Source: DATNPH01 sp036703315 (lineage in GTDB: Bacteria > Cyanobacteriota > Cyanobacteriia > Cyanobacteriales > Coleofasciculaceae). Taken from it: a stretch of DNA of 33,906 bases. The notes beneath the pieces were generated by a model. It saw only the letters and a program-made list of their open reading frames with translations. It did not search any database and was not told where the DNA came from. The position numbers and the translations under genes were made by a program. Positions 22,401-31,900 of this stretch are shown piece by piece; positions within the stretch are counted from its first letter, which is position 1, and each line of letters starts with the position of its first letter. The stretch covers positions 1 through 33,906 of the forward strand of contig DATNPH010000188.1 in assembly GCA_036703315.1 (NCBI GenBank). The letters run 5' to 3'.

Positions 22401-22695
22401 AAGTATGAGTCGGTAGAGCAAGCAATTGAGTCTGCCATTTGTGCGACTTGCTATCGGGAACACTTTTACGACTACCAGGACGAGACTCCTCAGACACGTC
22501 CAAGAATTGACTCATGGAAAGAGTATGAGAACGCAAAAAAGATGTTAATTCCGTCTGCGTCATTGCAAAAGGATGAGATGAAGCTCCATTTAAAGATGGA
22601 GAGTCCATGGACGCCTTTGTGCGCCAGGTTTCTCCCCAAATAAATAAACCACCACTACTCTCGCCAGGGAGCCAACTACCATGTAAAATCGCCAT
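19405..22695 (-). CDS. SNF2-family DNA helicase / ATPase
   Basis: 1096 residues, a Swi2/Snf2 superfamily 2 ATPase that would move along double-stranded DNA in the cytosol. A long N-terminal region (about 1-600), typical of bacterial SNF2 proteins with a helicase-associated domain, precedes the ATPase. Motif I DDMGLGKTPQ is near residue 645 (usual GLGKTIQ, so Pro for Ile), DEAQ near 744, LTGTPIENR, then the C-terminal helicase half with LIFTQFAEWGKLL, LSLKAGGTGLNL and TDRAFRIGQTR near 1022. All core motifs appear intact. A linker near residues 230-240 (ENGKLGIGNQQE) is encoded by heptamer repeats. Bacterial partners with SWIM zinc fingers are common but none is in the window. The gene is divergent from pnp. 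Confidence 0.88.
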   Translation of the reverse strand: MAILHGSWLPGESSGGLFIWGETWRTKASMDSPSLNGASSHPFAMTQTELTSFLRSHTLSMSQFLDVSEESRPGSRKSVPDSKSHKWQTQLLALPTHTSSTSESAYPMLSIKMPLDGTDTSSVEVQCWKVEGFCLTPLEAVKFLQALPLGSFKASDAYVGGEMRFWSQVTRWSLDLLSRSKFLPGVYRQLNGDVVGRWQPLLDSAVDQARLEKFAQLMPSACRVYQEIENGKLGIGNQQECSVGSSTTNPKSKTSPEEEVQGRQNLKFVEPQELLLAFLSGVIDAQVRNWVESQAIPTVDTPVQEWLRSLVTPSDRLEAPAEALARLEAALSTWTTPVQQNIVAPTSQTLRQNLFRTCFALKPPASGESNWRLEYCLQAVDNPDFLVNATTIWSQPAEQLEHQGRTIEQPQETFLKGLGLATRLYPPIEPSLHERLPSFCELTPVEVYEFIRASAWRLQDNGLGIVLPPGLAPGAGANRLGISISAEVPRSNKKERLGLQSLLKFKWELAIGDKTISKKEFDRLMAQQSPLVEVDGEWIALQPSDVKAAQAIFAASKEQMTLRVEDALRLSTGDTTTLAKLPVVKFEASGALQELITNLTGNQSIKPIEIPASFHGQLRPYQIRGVSWLAFLERWGLGACLADDMGLGKTPQLIAFLLHLKEQEALDEPTLVVCPTSVLGNWEREVKKFGPSLKAIVHHGDKRLKGKAFAKAVQDKHLVITSYPLVFRDATTLQGISWQGVVLDEAQNIKNPGAKQSQAVQQLETGFRIALTGTPIENRLSELWSILNFLNPGYLGNQQFFQRRFAMPIEKFGDRDSLQTLRSLVQPFILRRLKTDKQIIQDLPEKQEMNVFCGLSTEQATLYQKLVDESLVEIESSEGIKRRGLILTLLLRLKQVCNHPAQYLKEKGIGAAKRSGKLLRLQEMLEEAISEGDRALIFTQFAEWGKLLQPYLVQQLGWETLFLYGATKKQQREEMVDRFQNDPDGPRILILSLKAGGTGLNLTRANHVFHVDRWWNPAVENQATDRAFRIGQTRNVQVHKFVCTGTLEERINETLESKKQLAEQTVDAGEEWLTEMNTDQLRSLLLLDRNAVIDEE
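21987..22008. repeat. Heptamer repeat (TTCCCAA) inside the SNF2 coding sequence
   Basis: Consecutive TTCCCAA-type units lie in the minus-strand helicase gene and encode the low-complexity peptide GKLGIGN in frame. This STRR-type repeat inserted without breaking the frame, in a linker of the N-terminal region. Confidence 0.7.
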
Positions 22696-22887
22696 GCTTA
22701 AAGAGTTTTGAAATTTATATCTTAGATGTAAGTTTTTTAATTTGGAACGTTCAACTAATCAGACATTTCTACTTAGGTATTTTTTGATATCCTAAATCAC
22801 CTTTGTCTACCTCAAAACAGCCATAGAACATAAGTGCTACGATTGCGACATAGAAAAAAACATGATAGAGAAGGACGAAGTACTGTA

Positions 22888-25038
22888 ATGGTAGAGCTAG
22901 ACAAGTCAATATCCTTTGATGGACGGGATATTCGACTGAAAGTGGGTTTACTTGCCCCACAAGCCGGTGGTTCCGTGCTAATTCAGTCGGGAGACACTGC
23001 CGTTTTAGTGACAGCGACGCGTGCTGCGGGCAGAGAAGGCATTGATTTTCTTCCCTTGTTGGTTGACTACGAGGAAAGACTTTACGCCGCCGGTCGGATT
23101 CCGGGTGGTTTCCTGCGGCGGGAAGGGCGTCCTCCAGAAAAAGTGACGCTGATCAGCCGTTTAATTGATCGTCCGTTACGCCCTTTATTTCCCAGTTGGC
23201 TACGCGATGATATTCAAATCGTAGCAACTACCCTGTCAATGGATGAACAGGTGCCGCCAGATGTTTTAGCAGTAACGGGCGCTTCAATTGCCGTACTGCA
23301 AGCTCAGATTCCCTTCTATGGACCAATGGCAGCCGTGCGGGTCGGTTTAGTGGGAGATGATTTTATCATCAACCCAACCTACAGAGAAATTGAGGCAGGA
23401 GACCTGGATTTGGTGGTAGCGGGTTCCCCAGATGGTGTGATTATGGTGGAAGCTGGTGCGAATCAATTGCCAGAACAAGACATTATTGAGGCGATTGACT
23501 TCGGTTACGAAGCGGTGCGCGACTTAATTCAAGCTCAGCGAGACTTGATAGCCCAGTTAGGGATTGAGTTGGTTATTGAGGAACCACCTCAAGAAGTTCC
23601 GGCACTAGAGCAATTTATCCGCGATCGCGCTTCTGGTCAAATTAAAGAAATCCTCTCAAAATTTGACTTGGACAAAAACGCTAGGGATGCTGCCTTAGAT
23701 GAGATTAAGGAAAGTTCTGTCCTAAGTGCGATTACCGAACTACCAGAAGATGATCCGCTGCGAGTCAGTGCAACAGAAGATAGCAAAGCTGTCGGTAAGT
23801 TTTTCAAAGAGCTGACCAAGGAGCTAATGCGCCGTCAGATTGTTGAAGATGGCGTCCGGGTAGATGGTCGTAAGCTGGACGAAGTACGACCCGTCTCTTG
23901 TCAAGTGGGTCTATTGCCCCGGCGAGTACATGGTAGTGCTTTGTTTAACCGAGGTTTGACGCAAGTGCTATCTACAGCAACCTTGGGGACACCTGGCGAT
24001 GCCCAAAAGCTGGATGACCTCAACCCAGAAGAAGATAAGCGCTATCTGCATCACTACAATTTCCCACCCTATTCTGTGGGTGAAACTAAGCCAATGCGAT
24101 CGCCCGGACGGCGCGAAATCGGTCACGGTGCCCTAGCAGAACGCGCCTTGGTTCCCGTGTTGCCACCGCAAGACGAATTCCCCTACGTCCTCCGGGTTGT
24201 GTCGGAAGTGCTTTCCTCCAATGGTTCGACCTCCATGGGTTCAGTTTGTGGCTCTACTCTGGCGTTGATGGATGCGGGTGTGCCAATTACTAAGCCAGTC
24301 AGTGGTGCGGCGATGGGTCTAATTAAGGAAGGAGATCAAATCCGCATTCTCACAGATATTCAAGGCATTGAAGATTTTCTGGGTGACATGGACTTCAAAG
24401 TCGCAGGTACCGATGCCGGTGTCACGGCTTTGCAAATGGACATGAAAATCACCGGTCTTTCCATGGATACCATTGCCAAAGCGATTCAGCAAGCTCGACC
24501 GGCGCGACTGCACATCTTGGAAAGAATGCTGGCGACGATTGACACACCCCGTACAGATCTATCGCCTTTTGCTCCTCGCCTGTTGACCTTCAAGATTGAT
24601 CCAGAACAGATTGGTCTGGTCATTGGTCCTGGCGGCAAGACGATTAAGGGCATTACCGAGCAAACGGGAGCCAAGATTGATATCGAGGATGACGGTACAA
24701 TTACCGTCTCTGCCGTTGAAGGTGAAAAGGCGAAGAAGGCGCTTAACATCATTCAAGGTATGACCCGCAAACTCAATGAGGGAGATGTTTATGCGGGTCG
24801 CGTTACCCGGATTATCCCCATTGGTGCTTTTGTGGAAATCTTACCTGGAAAAGAAGGCATGATCCACATTTCTCAACTGGCGGATTATCGAGTCGGCAAG
24901 GTGGAGGATGAGGTTGCTGTTGGAGATGAGGTAGTTGTCAAAGTGCGAGAAATTGACAACAAAGGTCGCCTTAATCTGACACGTTTGGGCATTCACCCAG
25001 ACGAAGCTGCCGCCGCACGGGAAGCCGCCGCGCTCTAA
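22888..25038 (+). CDS. pnp: Polyribonucleotide nucleotidyltransferase (PNPase)
   Basis: 716 residues from ATG 22888 (MVELDKSISFDGRD), the usual cyanobacterial length; the frame extends to 22834 but those 18 residues do not fit the family. PNPase degrades RNA 3' to 5' by phosphorolysis and can add tails, which in cyanobacteria replaces poly(A) polymerase activity. Order: first RNase PH domain (about 10-150), helical linker, second RNase PH domain (about 315-550, the catalytic half, with SNGSTSMGSVCGSTLALMDA), KH domain with GPGG near 578, S1 domain (about 620-690). AAGGA at 22871-22875 is a plausible ribosome site. No sign of damage. Confidence 0.95.
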   Translation: MVELDKSISFDGRDIRLKVGLLAPQAGGSVLIQSGDTAVLVTATRAAGREGIDFLPLLVDYEERLYAAGRIPGGFLRREGRPPEKVTLISRLIDRPLRPLFPSWLRDDIQIVATTLSMDEQVPPDVLAVTGASIAVLQAQIPFYGPMAAVRVGLVGDDFIINPTYREIEAGDLDLVVAGSPDGVIMVEAGANQLPEQDIIEAIDFGYEAVRDLIQAQRDLIAQLGIELVIEEPPQEVPALEQFIRDRASGQIKEILSKFDLDKNARDAALDEIKESSVLSAITELPEDDPLRVSATEDSKAVGKFFKELTKELMRRQIVEDGVRVDGRKLDEVRPVSCQVGLLPRRVHGSALFNRGLTQVLSTATLGTPGDAQKLDDLNPEEDKRYLHHYNFPPYSVGETKPMRSPGRREIGHGALAERALVPVLPPQDEFPYVLRVVSEVLSSNGSTSMGSVCGSTLALMDAGVPITKPVSGAAMGLIKEGDQIRILTDIQGIEDFLGDMDFKVAGTDAGVTALQMDMKITGLSMDTIAKAIQQARPARLHILERMLATIDTPRTDLSPFAPRLLTFKIDPEQIGLVIGPGGKTIKGITEQTGAKIDIEDDGTITVSAVEGEKAKKALNIIQGMTRKLNEGDVYAGRVTRIIPIGAFVEILPGKEGMIHISQLADYRVGKVEDEVAVGDEVVVKVREIDNKGRLNLTRLGIHPDEAAAAREAAAL

Positions 25039-25401
25039 AAAAGTTTTGAGATGAAGAGGGGGTGCAAGGGTGAGCCTACACATTTAGTCCGCCCCATTAG
25101 GAGTCTGTCAACCTTAATTTGATGGGTTGAGAGGAGACAAGGAAAATAAGGAAGAAGTTCCTTAATGTTTACCTCTCAAATCTACCTTGACGCTCTACTA
25201 GTTTTGATAGGTTGTTGGTTCATGATAGTAGCCCAGTCAGATAAGGACACCACAGAAAGTGATTGCTTATCAAGCATTTGCTGGGCGGACTACTAGAAAA
25301 AGCTAAAATAGTTCCCTCCCCCGCTCCCCAAGAACTCCTCATCTCCTCCTGTTTTCTGTTCTGCTAGTGGCTTAAATCCTGAGAACGCAAGACTATAGTT
25401 C
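25039..25401. other. Intergenic region with a nested inverted repeat
   Basis: About 360 bases without a gene. It contains a nested inverted repeat at 25127-25179: outer arms TTGAGAGG (25127-25134) and CCTCTCAA (25172-25179), inner arms TAAGGAA (25147-25153) and TTCCTTA (25158-25164), with GTCAA/TTGAC further out (25107-25111 and 25187-25191). It could be the pnp transcript end, a small MITE or a structured RNA. The part from 25290 on probably holds the promoter of the glycosidase gene. Confidence 0.5.
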
Positions 25402-26502
25402 ATGAAGCACCGGGTATTCATCGCTTTAGTTATTTCTTTGTTCGTGCCATTTTTAATAATGTTTAGGGTGAGTAGTACACCATCAGAACCCCTCACCTCA
25501 CCAATCCCCGTAGAAGAGACATCTACCTCCGAGTCTCTGCGTTCTCTGGCGCAAAAGCGAGGGATTTACATTGGTCCGGCAGTGGCATGGGAACCCTTAC
25601 AGAACGATGCCAACTACCGTTCAGTTCTGGCACAAGAGTTTAATATCTTGACGCCAGAAAACATAATGAAATTTGAATATGTGCATCCGCAGCGCGATCG
25701 CTATGATTTTACCCAGGTAGATGCTTTAGTCGCTTTTGCAAAAGCCAATAATATAGAAGTACGCGGTCATCCTCTAGTCTGGCACCATGCGCTACCCCGT
25801 TGGCTCTGGCTGAATGAAAATAAGTTTACACGCGATGAACTCATCGCCATCCTGCGGGAGCACATCCAGACAGTAGTCGGTCGCTATCGGGGTCAGGTCG
25901 TGGCTTGGGATGTAGTAAGTGAAGCTATTAATCGTGATGGCTCTTTGCGAGACACCATATGGCTGCGAAATATTGGGCCTGAATATATAGATTTGGCTTT
26001 TCGCTGGGCACATGAAGCCGATCCTAAAGCACGCTTATTTTATAGTGACTACGGTAATGATGAAGAGGGACCAAAGCCTGACGCTATGTACAATTTGGTT
26101 AGGGCTATGCTACAGCGTGGTGTACCGATTTCTGGCGTAGGGCTACAAACACACAGACATCTAAAAGAGCCACCATCAGTAGAACGTATTGCTAAGAACA
26201 TGAAGCGGCACGCTGATCTGGGGATAGAGGTGCAGTTCACGGAGCTAGATGTACAAATTGTAGAGGCTACGGGCACTTGGGAAGAGCGATTGGCAGCTCA
26301 AGGACGAGTTTATAGCGATCTCCTCCGAGTCTGCTTAGCGGCACAAAACTGTACAGCTTTCATGACATGGGGATTTACCGACCGCTATACTTGGGTCAAC
26401 AACTTAACGGGCAAGGTGGAGGCACCACTAATTTTTGACACGTCTTATCGCCCCAAGCCAGCTTACGAGGCTCTCAAGAAAGCTCTAAGTTCTGGAGCTT
26501 GA
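25402..26502 (+). CDS. Secreted GH10 family glycosidase (endo-1,4-beta-xylanase-like)
   Basis: 366 residues. An N-terminal hydrophobic segment (about 4-21) serves as signal peptide or membrane anchor, followed by a Ser/Thr/Pro-rich linker and a GH10 TIM barrel (about 45-362). Family motifs: NILTPENIMKFE, RGHPLVWHHALP, the acid/base Glu174 in WDVVSEA and the nucleophile Glu281 in FTELDVQ, then MTWGFTDRYTWV. GH10 enzymes cut xylan and related beta-1,4 glycans with retention. Two normally conserved asparagines are replaced by serine: WDVVNE reads WDVVSE (Ser173) and the usual NDYN reads SDYG (Ser215). Both catalytic glutamates remain. The substrate may therefore differ from plain xylan. The gene stands alone. 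Confidence 0.88.
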   Translation: MKHRVFIALVISLFVPFLIMFRVSSTPSEPLTSPIPVEETSTSESLRSLAQKRGIYIGPAVAWEPLQNDANYRSVLAQEFNILTPENIMKFEYVHPQRDRYDFTQVDALVAFAKANNIEVRGHPLVWHHALPRWLWLNENKFTRDELIAILREHIQTVVGRYRGQVVAWDVVSEAINRDGSLRDTIWLRNIGPEYIDLAFRWAHEADPKARLFYSDYGNDEEGPKPDAMYNLVRAMLQRGVPISGVGLQTHRHLKEPPSVERIAKNMKRHADLGIEVQFTELDVQIVEATGTWEERLAAQGRVYSDLLRVCLAAQNCTAFMTWGFTDRYTWVNNLTGKVEAPLIFDTSYRPKPAYEALKKALSSGA

Positions 26503-27019
26503 AGTTTGATTGAATGAATGCGCTTTAGCGATCGCCCCTCCACATCCGACAGTTTTTTGAAGTGATGTAACCCTACCACAACTATCTAAAATCTGTTTAC
26601 CACCGCCATGAAATAGGAGCTTTCTGAACTAGAAGGTTCTCAAGTCCTATTCCAATCCCAGCTTGGCTAAAGCATCAAGATCAGCTAGTCGGCATTCAAG
26701 GTGCCTGGTGAGAGGCTCCCGGACGCAAGGGAGGCAGGGGAGTAGGTTATGCAATTTAAATGCACATCAGCTTAATCTCTTATTTATGACATTACCTAAA
26801 AAAAATTAACTAAAAGTTTAATAAATATTTAAAAATATTTTATAAAAAGACATCTTGTCTTAGATATAATTACAAGTTAGCCGTGTCTATAAAGTAAAAA
26901 ATAAAAGTATTAATTTTAAACTATTCAAAAGCAATGATGAATTATAACATGATTCAAATTAGCCAGTTAAATAGTTTGAATTATTCAAATACATGACTAG
27001 TCATTGGAGTGGTTACACA
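26503..27019. other. Long AT-rich region upstream of the pentapeptide-repeat gene
   Basis: About 515 bases with no gene. The first third contains one HIP1-like site and a GC-rich stretch (about 26700-26745). The rest, 26760-26990, is very AT-rich with several TATAAT-like hexamers (for example at 26865-26872), so it is a likely promoter region. An exact promoter cannot be chosen. Confidence 0.45.
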
Positions 27020-27877
27020 ATGAAAGTGCGACATCTTCTCAAGCTCTATGATCAAGGAGAGCGAGATTTTGCTGGTGTTGACCTCTGTGGTGCAGATTTG
27101 ACTGGAGTAACGCTTATCGGAGTTAACCTTACAGGGGCAAACTTAATAGGTACCAATTTTAGTCGAGCGTTTTTGACCAAGTCTGATCTAAGTGGCGCTC
27201 AGATGAATTGGGCAAATATGAATTTTGTCAAACTCAGCGACGCAAAACTGGTAGAGGCAGATCTAACCAAAGCTAATTTGGTTGGAGCTTTTATGGTGAA
27301 GTCAAAACTACCAGGAGCAAAACTCAGTGGCGCAAACTTAAGCGGTGCTAACCTTAGAGGCGCTAACCTATGGGGAGCAAACCTCTGTGGATCAAATTTA
27401 CTCAGGAGCAATCTGCGAGATGCAAATCTCAGTGGAGTTAACTTTAACTGGGCTAATTTATCGGAGGCAAGACTCGTTGGGGCGAAGCTTTATGGCGCTT
27501 CTTTAAATGGGATCAACTTCAAGAGAGCTTATTTAAAGGGATTAGACTTAGGTGGCGTTGATTTAGAGGGAGTTAACCTCAAGGAAGCCAATTTAACGGA
27601 CGCCAACTTACAAGGAGCTAACTTGGTAGCGGCTGATTTGACAGCAGCACATCTGCATCGCGTCAACTTGAAAGGAGCAGACTTAACCGGAGCGAATCTC
27701 GCTAAGGCATCTCTTGAAAAGGCAAACTTAACTTGGACAATTTTGAGAAAAGCTAATTTGACTGATACAGATCTAAGTCAGGCAAAGCTTAATGGAGTTG
27801 ATGTTGAGGATATCTATTTAAATGAGGTGGTTGAGCCGCTACCTCCTGCTCCCACCTTACAATTTACGGTTGGCTGA
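27020..27877 (+). CDS. Pentapeptide-repeat protein
   Basis: 285 residues from ATG 27020 (MKVRHLLKLYDQGERDFAGV), preferred over ATG 26993 because GGAG lies 10 bases upstream and relatives start with a similar short helix. About residues 15-270 are some fifty tandem A(D/N)LxG pentapeptides (GADLTGV, GANLSGANLRGANLWGANL and so on), which fold into a right-handed four-sided beta helix. The C-terminal tail is short and Pro-rich. No fused domain, signal peptide or membrane segment is visible. Such proteins are abundant in cyanobacteria and mostly of unknown function; DNA mimicry as in MfpA/Qnr is one known role but not shown here. Confidence 0.85.
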   Translation: MKVRHLLKLYDQGERDFAGVDLCGADLTGVTLIGVNLTGANLIGTNFSRAFLTKSDLSGAQMNWANMNFVKLSDAKLVEADLTKANLVGAFMVKSKLPGAKLSGANLSGANLRGANLWGANLCGSNLLRSNLRDANLSGVNFNWANLSEARLVGAKLYGASLNGINFKRAYLKGLDLGGVDLEGVNLKEANLTDANLQGANLVAADLTAAHLHRVNLKGADLTGANLAKASLEKANLTWTILRKANLTDTDLSQAKLNGVDVEDIYLNEVVEPLPPAPTLQFTVG

Positions 27878-28021
27878 TACTCCTATCGATAGAAAAGTAG
27901 GTCAAAGCTTTCTCTAGGACAACGTTCTCAAAAGAAATTAAGAGTATATAATCTCTAAAAACTCGCCACTCAATCGGTGAGACTAATAAAATTTTAGAGC
28001 CTAGGGACTAGGTAACAAGTG

Positions 28022-28354
28022 ATGGATAAAGAATCTGCCACCGCTAGTTATGGTGTGGTATTGGTGACCGCCTCCTCGCAGCAAGAGGCAGAAGCGATCG
28101 CGCAAGCGCTAGTTGAATCTCAGATGGCAGCTTGTGTGACCCTAGTACCTGTGCATTCTATCTACACCTGGCAAGGTCAGGTTATGAGGGAGCAAGAGTG
28201 GCAGATGGTGATTAAAACAGACTTAACCCAATTTCCTCGGCTGGAAAAGAAGATTCTTGAATTGCACTCTTACCAAGTACCAGAAATTATCGCGTTGCCC
28301 ATTTTAGCAGGTTCCAAGCCTTACTTACAGTGGATTTCAGATAACGTTAACTGA
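28022..28354 (+). CDS. cutA: CutA1 divalent-cation tolerance protein
   Basis: 110 residues from ATG 28022; the frame can also start at the preceding GTG 28019. CutA1 is a small ferredoxin-like trimeric protein linked to copper and other divalent-cation tolerance, though its mechanism is unsettled. The sequence has the family hallmarks VLVTASSQQEAEAIAQALVE, AACVTLVPVHSIYTWQG, KTDLTQFPRLEKKILELHSY and QVPEIIALPI. Length is typical and there is no export signal. The upstream gap of 141 bases contains an 8-base inverted pair, CTCTAAAA (27953-27960) and TTTTAGAG (27992-27999), of unknown meaning. Confidence 0.92.
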   Translation: MDKESATASYGVVLVTASSQQEAEAIAQALVESQMAACVTLVPVHSIYTWQGQVMREQEWQMVIKTDLTQFPRLEKKILELHSYQVPEIIALPILAGSKPYLQWISDNVN

Positions 28355-28944
28355 AGGCTAGAGTATGCAGGACGAAACAACCCTATGTTAAAAAATAGGG
28401 CTTGAACGTCTTGAGAATTAAAGTTTTATAAAAGATAAAAGATTTGTCACCATCAATCCTGACCCTCAACTATTCGCTAGATGTAGGCTAGTGCAAAGTA
28501 CCACACTAATGGGTATTTTTCCTTGGCAAAAGTGGCACTACAGATAGCAGAACGAGTAAACTAAGTTCATGAAAAAATTGTAAGCGATTACCTCGAACAC
28601 AGCCTACCTAGAGGTAATGTTTCGCCAGATGTAAGCTAGGGTGCTGGGCAAAAAATCTCGAAGCTGATGCTAATTGCACAGGGTGTCCAGCTGATAAACA
28701 TCCCCTAAACCGGAAATTTCCAACAATACGCAAGCCACTTCTGTGTGTTGAGGGCTGTATCTAGATCGATGCCAATACCAGATGCAAGCTATTGTGTCTA
28801 GTAGATTTTTATACCTACGGTCTTGAAGCTTCTGTAAAGTGTAAGACAGATTGCTATGCCCTCAAAGCTGATCCAACATGATGAGCTTGATAAAACTTAC
28901 CTCGGTTGCAGACATGCTGGTGAGGTGCCATCAGAGGAGTGTTT
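28355..28944. other. Long leader region with three spaced copies of a CAGATGTAAGCTA-like motif
   Basis: About 590 bases without a gene. Three related motifs occur on the plus strand: CTAGATGTAGGCTAGTGC (28477-28494), GCCAGATGTAAGCTAGGGTG (from 28624) and CCAGATGCAAGCTATTGTG (28778-28796). They are roughly 150 bases apart and upstream of the PAS-GGDEF-EAL gene. They may be regulator-binding sites or a degenerate 150-base repeat; the sequence between them is hardly conserved. Confidence 0.4.
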
Positions 28945-31900
28945 ATGTTGCAATGTTTAAAACGTCTATTTTTTGACGAATTGCTTATGCTCCACGGAAC
29001 TTGGTTTCTTTGGAAGCCAGAGTTGAGTTGGCTTCATATGTCTTCAAAGTTAGTAACGGCTCTATTCTATTACTCAATATTCACAGCGCTACTGTTGTTA
29101 CTGCTCAAAGTCTTAGTGCGATCGCCAAAGAGAAAAGTAGAAGCCACGAATCAAACCCTCACCGAAGAAATTACCCACCTTAATAGCGTTAGCCTACAGC
29201 CGAACCCAACGCCTTGGCAACGGCTACTCCTTTGGAAAAAGCGGCTGTGGATTTCATCCTACATCCCTAGCGACAAGGCTTACCCAAAGGGTAAAATCTT
29301 GTCCAACGGAGAATGCGATCGCCAAACAGAAACCCCGACAGGAGATAATCGACAGGAAAACACCACAGTAGCACTGGAAGCAGTCGCTTTAACGACATTA
29401 GGAGCATCAGAGCTTCTCAAAGAAGCTTGCCATTCGCATCCAGTTCAACACCAATTTAACGCGGAGGTGGAACAACCTGTTAACGAGCAGACAGTAGTAT
29501 TGCAAGGAAACAATAAACCATCAAAAAGCAAACTAGAGGTGTCTCAAGAAAAGCCAGAAGAACCTCCTACAGAAGACAAGCGCTTGCTTGAATTAATGGC
29601 AGCAGTAGCGACACAATTGGGATTAGTATTTCAGCGCAAGCCGTTGAAGCAAGAACAGCGCCAGGAGAGAGATTTTAGTAAAACATGGATTGAAAGTAGT
29701 TCAGCGTTTTTTGTCGCGGTTGATGCGGATGGCAAGATAATAATGATGAATCCAGGGTTCCTCAATACTGTAGGGTATACCCTAGATGAGGTTTTAGGAA
29801 CTGATTATTTATTAACATTTGCTCGTAAAGCTGACCGCAAGCCACTAGCCAAAATTTTTACGCAGCTTGTAAGTTCAAAACAGTCAATCCTGAAGGAAAA
29901 CTACGTATTGACAAAAGATAATGGAGAACTGCTAGTAGAGTGGCGTGGCAAGCCAATTTTTAAAAAAACTGGTGAACTGGACTTCTTTTTTGCTGTAGGG
30001 ATTGATATTACAAAGCGCAAGCAGCTAGAAGAGCTGCGTGTGCGTCAGGAACGATATAGCGCGATCATTGAAGAGCAAACGGAACTAATCTGTCGATTTG
30101 TACCCGATGGCACACTCACCTTCGTCAACGACGCCTTCTGTCGCTATTTTGGCAAAACCCATGAGGAGTTACTCGGACGCAGTTTGTTCCAGATAATTCC
30201 TGAGGAGTATCGAGAGAAGACTCGAAAGCACATCGCTAAGTTGAGTTTGAAAAATGCGGTAGCCACCAGAGAGTACCGAATTGTAACGCCTAACGGGGAT
30301 ATCCAATGGCAGCAGTGGACTGATCAGGTAATTATTGGTCAAGAAGGACACTTGGTTGAGTTTCAGTCAACAGGACGGGACATCACAGAACGGCGATTGT
30401 CAGAGCAAGAGAGCGCTCGACTAGCTTCTATTGCGTTGCTTAGCCCCACTCCGATTGTTGAAACGGATTTAGGCGGTAAGGTGCGTTATCTTAATCCGGA
30501 AGCCATGCGATTATTGCCTGATATACAGGATACTGGTCCTGAGCATCCGTTTCTGGCAGGAATGCTATCGATCGCTACAGTCCTGCAACGTGAAGGTTCT
30601 CTCAGGCGAGAGGTCAAAATCGATGAAGTTTATTATGAACAGGTGCTGCATTACCTGCCAGAAATTGAGTGCCTTCGTATCTACGCTTTCGATATTACCG
30701 AGCGCAAACAGGCAGAAGAGCAATTAATTCACAATGCCTTTTACGATCAACTGACGGGACTAGCTAACCGAGCTTTATTAATGGATCGCTTGAGGCAAGC
30801 CGTTCGACGTGCCAAACAGAGCCGTAGACGCAACTCAGAGAGTCAGCCATATCTGTTTGCCCTACTAGTTTTGAATCTAAATCGTTTCAAGTTAGTCAAC
30901 AACAGCTTGGGAAACCAAATTGGTGACCAGCTCCTCCAGGACTTCGCTCGTCGGCTCCAGACATCCCTGCCCTCTACGGATACAGTAGCACGCTTGGGAG
31001 GAGACGAGTTCGCCATACTCCTTGAAGGGATTCAGGACGTTAGTGACGTTACCCGTGTTGCTGATTCCATTCATGAAATGCTGGCTTCACCCTTCAACCT
31101 GAACAAGTCTGAAGTGTTCATGACCCTCAGTATTGGTATTGCCTTAAATACAAGCAGTGAAGAACAACCAGAAGACTTGCTGCGTGATGCTGGTCTTGCA
31201 ATGTATCGTGCTAAGGCACAAGGCAAATCTTTCTACGAAGTGTTTGACGTAGCCATGCATGAGCTAGCGGTAGATCGATTGCAAATTGAAACAGACCTGC
31301 GGCGAGCCATTGAACGGCAAGAGTTTCAAGTTTACTATCAACCGATTGTGTCCCTCTCAACTGGCAAGATTACTGGTTTTGAAGCCTTGATACGCTGGTA
31401 TCACCCGCAACGCGGCTTAATATCCCCGCTAGAGTTTATCCCCACGGCGGAAGAAACGGGACTAATTACACCGATTGGTTGGTGGACTTTACAGGAAGCC
31501 TGTCGCCAGTTGAAAGTTTGGCAAGAGCAATTCCCATCTCTCGCGCCTTTAACTATGAACGTTAATCTTTCTTGTAAACAGTTTACTCAACCGGATCTGC
31601 TCGAACAAATCGACAACATTCTTCAAGAGACTCAACTGGCAGTTGGGAGTTTGAAGCTGGAGATTACAGAAAGCGTAGTTATGGAGAATCCAGACTTGGT
31701 AAAAGATTTGCTTCTAGAGCTGAAAAAAAGAAAAATTCATCTATGTATTGATGACTTCGGTACTGGCTATTCGTCCTTAAGCCGCTTACACAACTTTCCT
31801 ATCAGTACCCTCAAAATAGACCGCTCTTTCGTCAGCCGAATTGGTGCTCTTGGTGAAAACTCAGAGATTGTTCAGGCAATTATTACACTTGCCAGAACAC

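Noticed and set aside
22380..22643. 87-residue plus-strand ORF at the start of the SNF2 gene
   Set aside because: Antisense to the helicase N-terminus, no recognised features or ribosome site.
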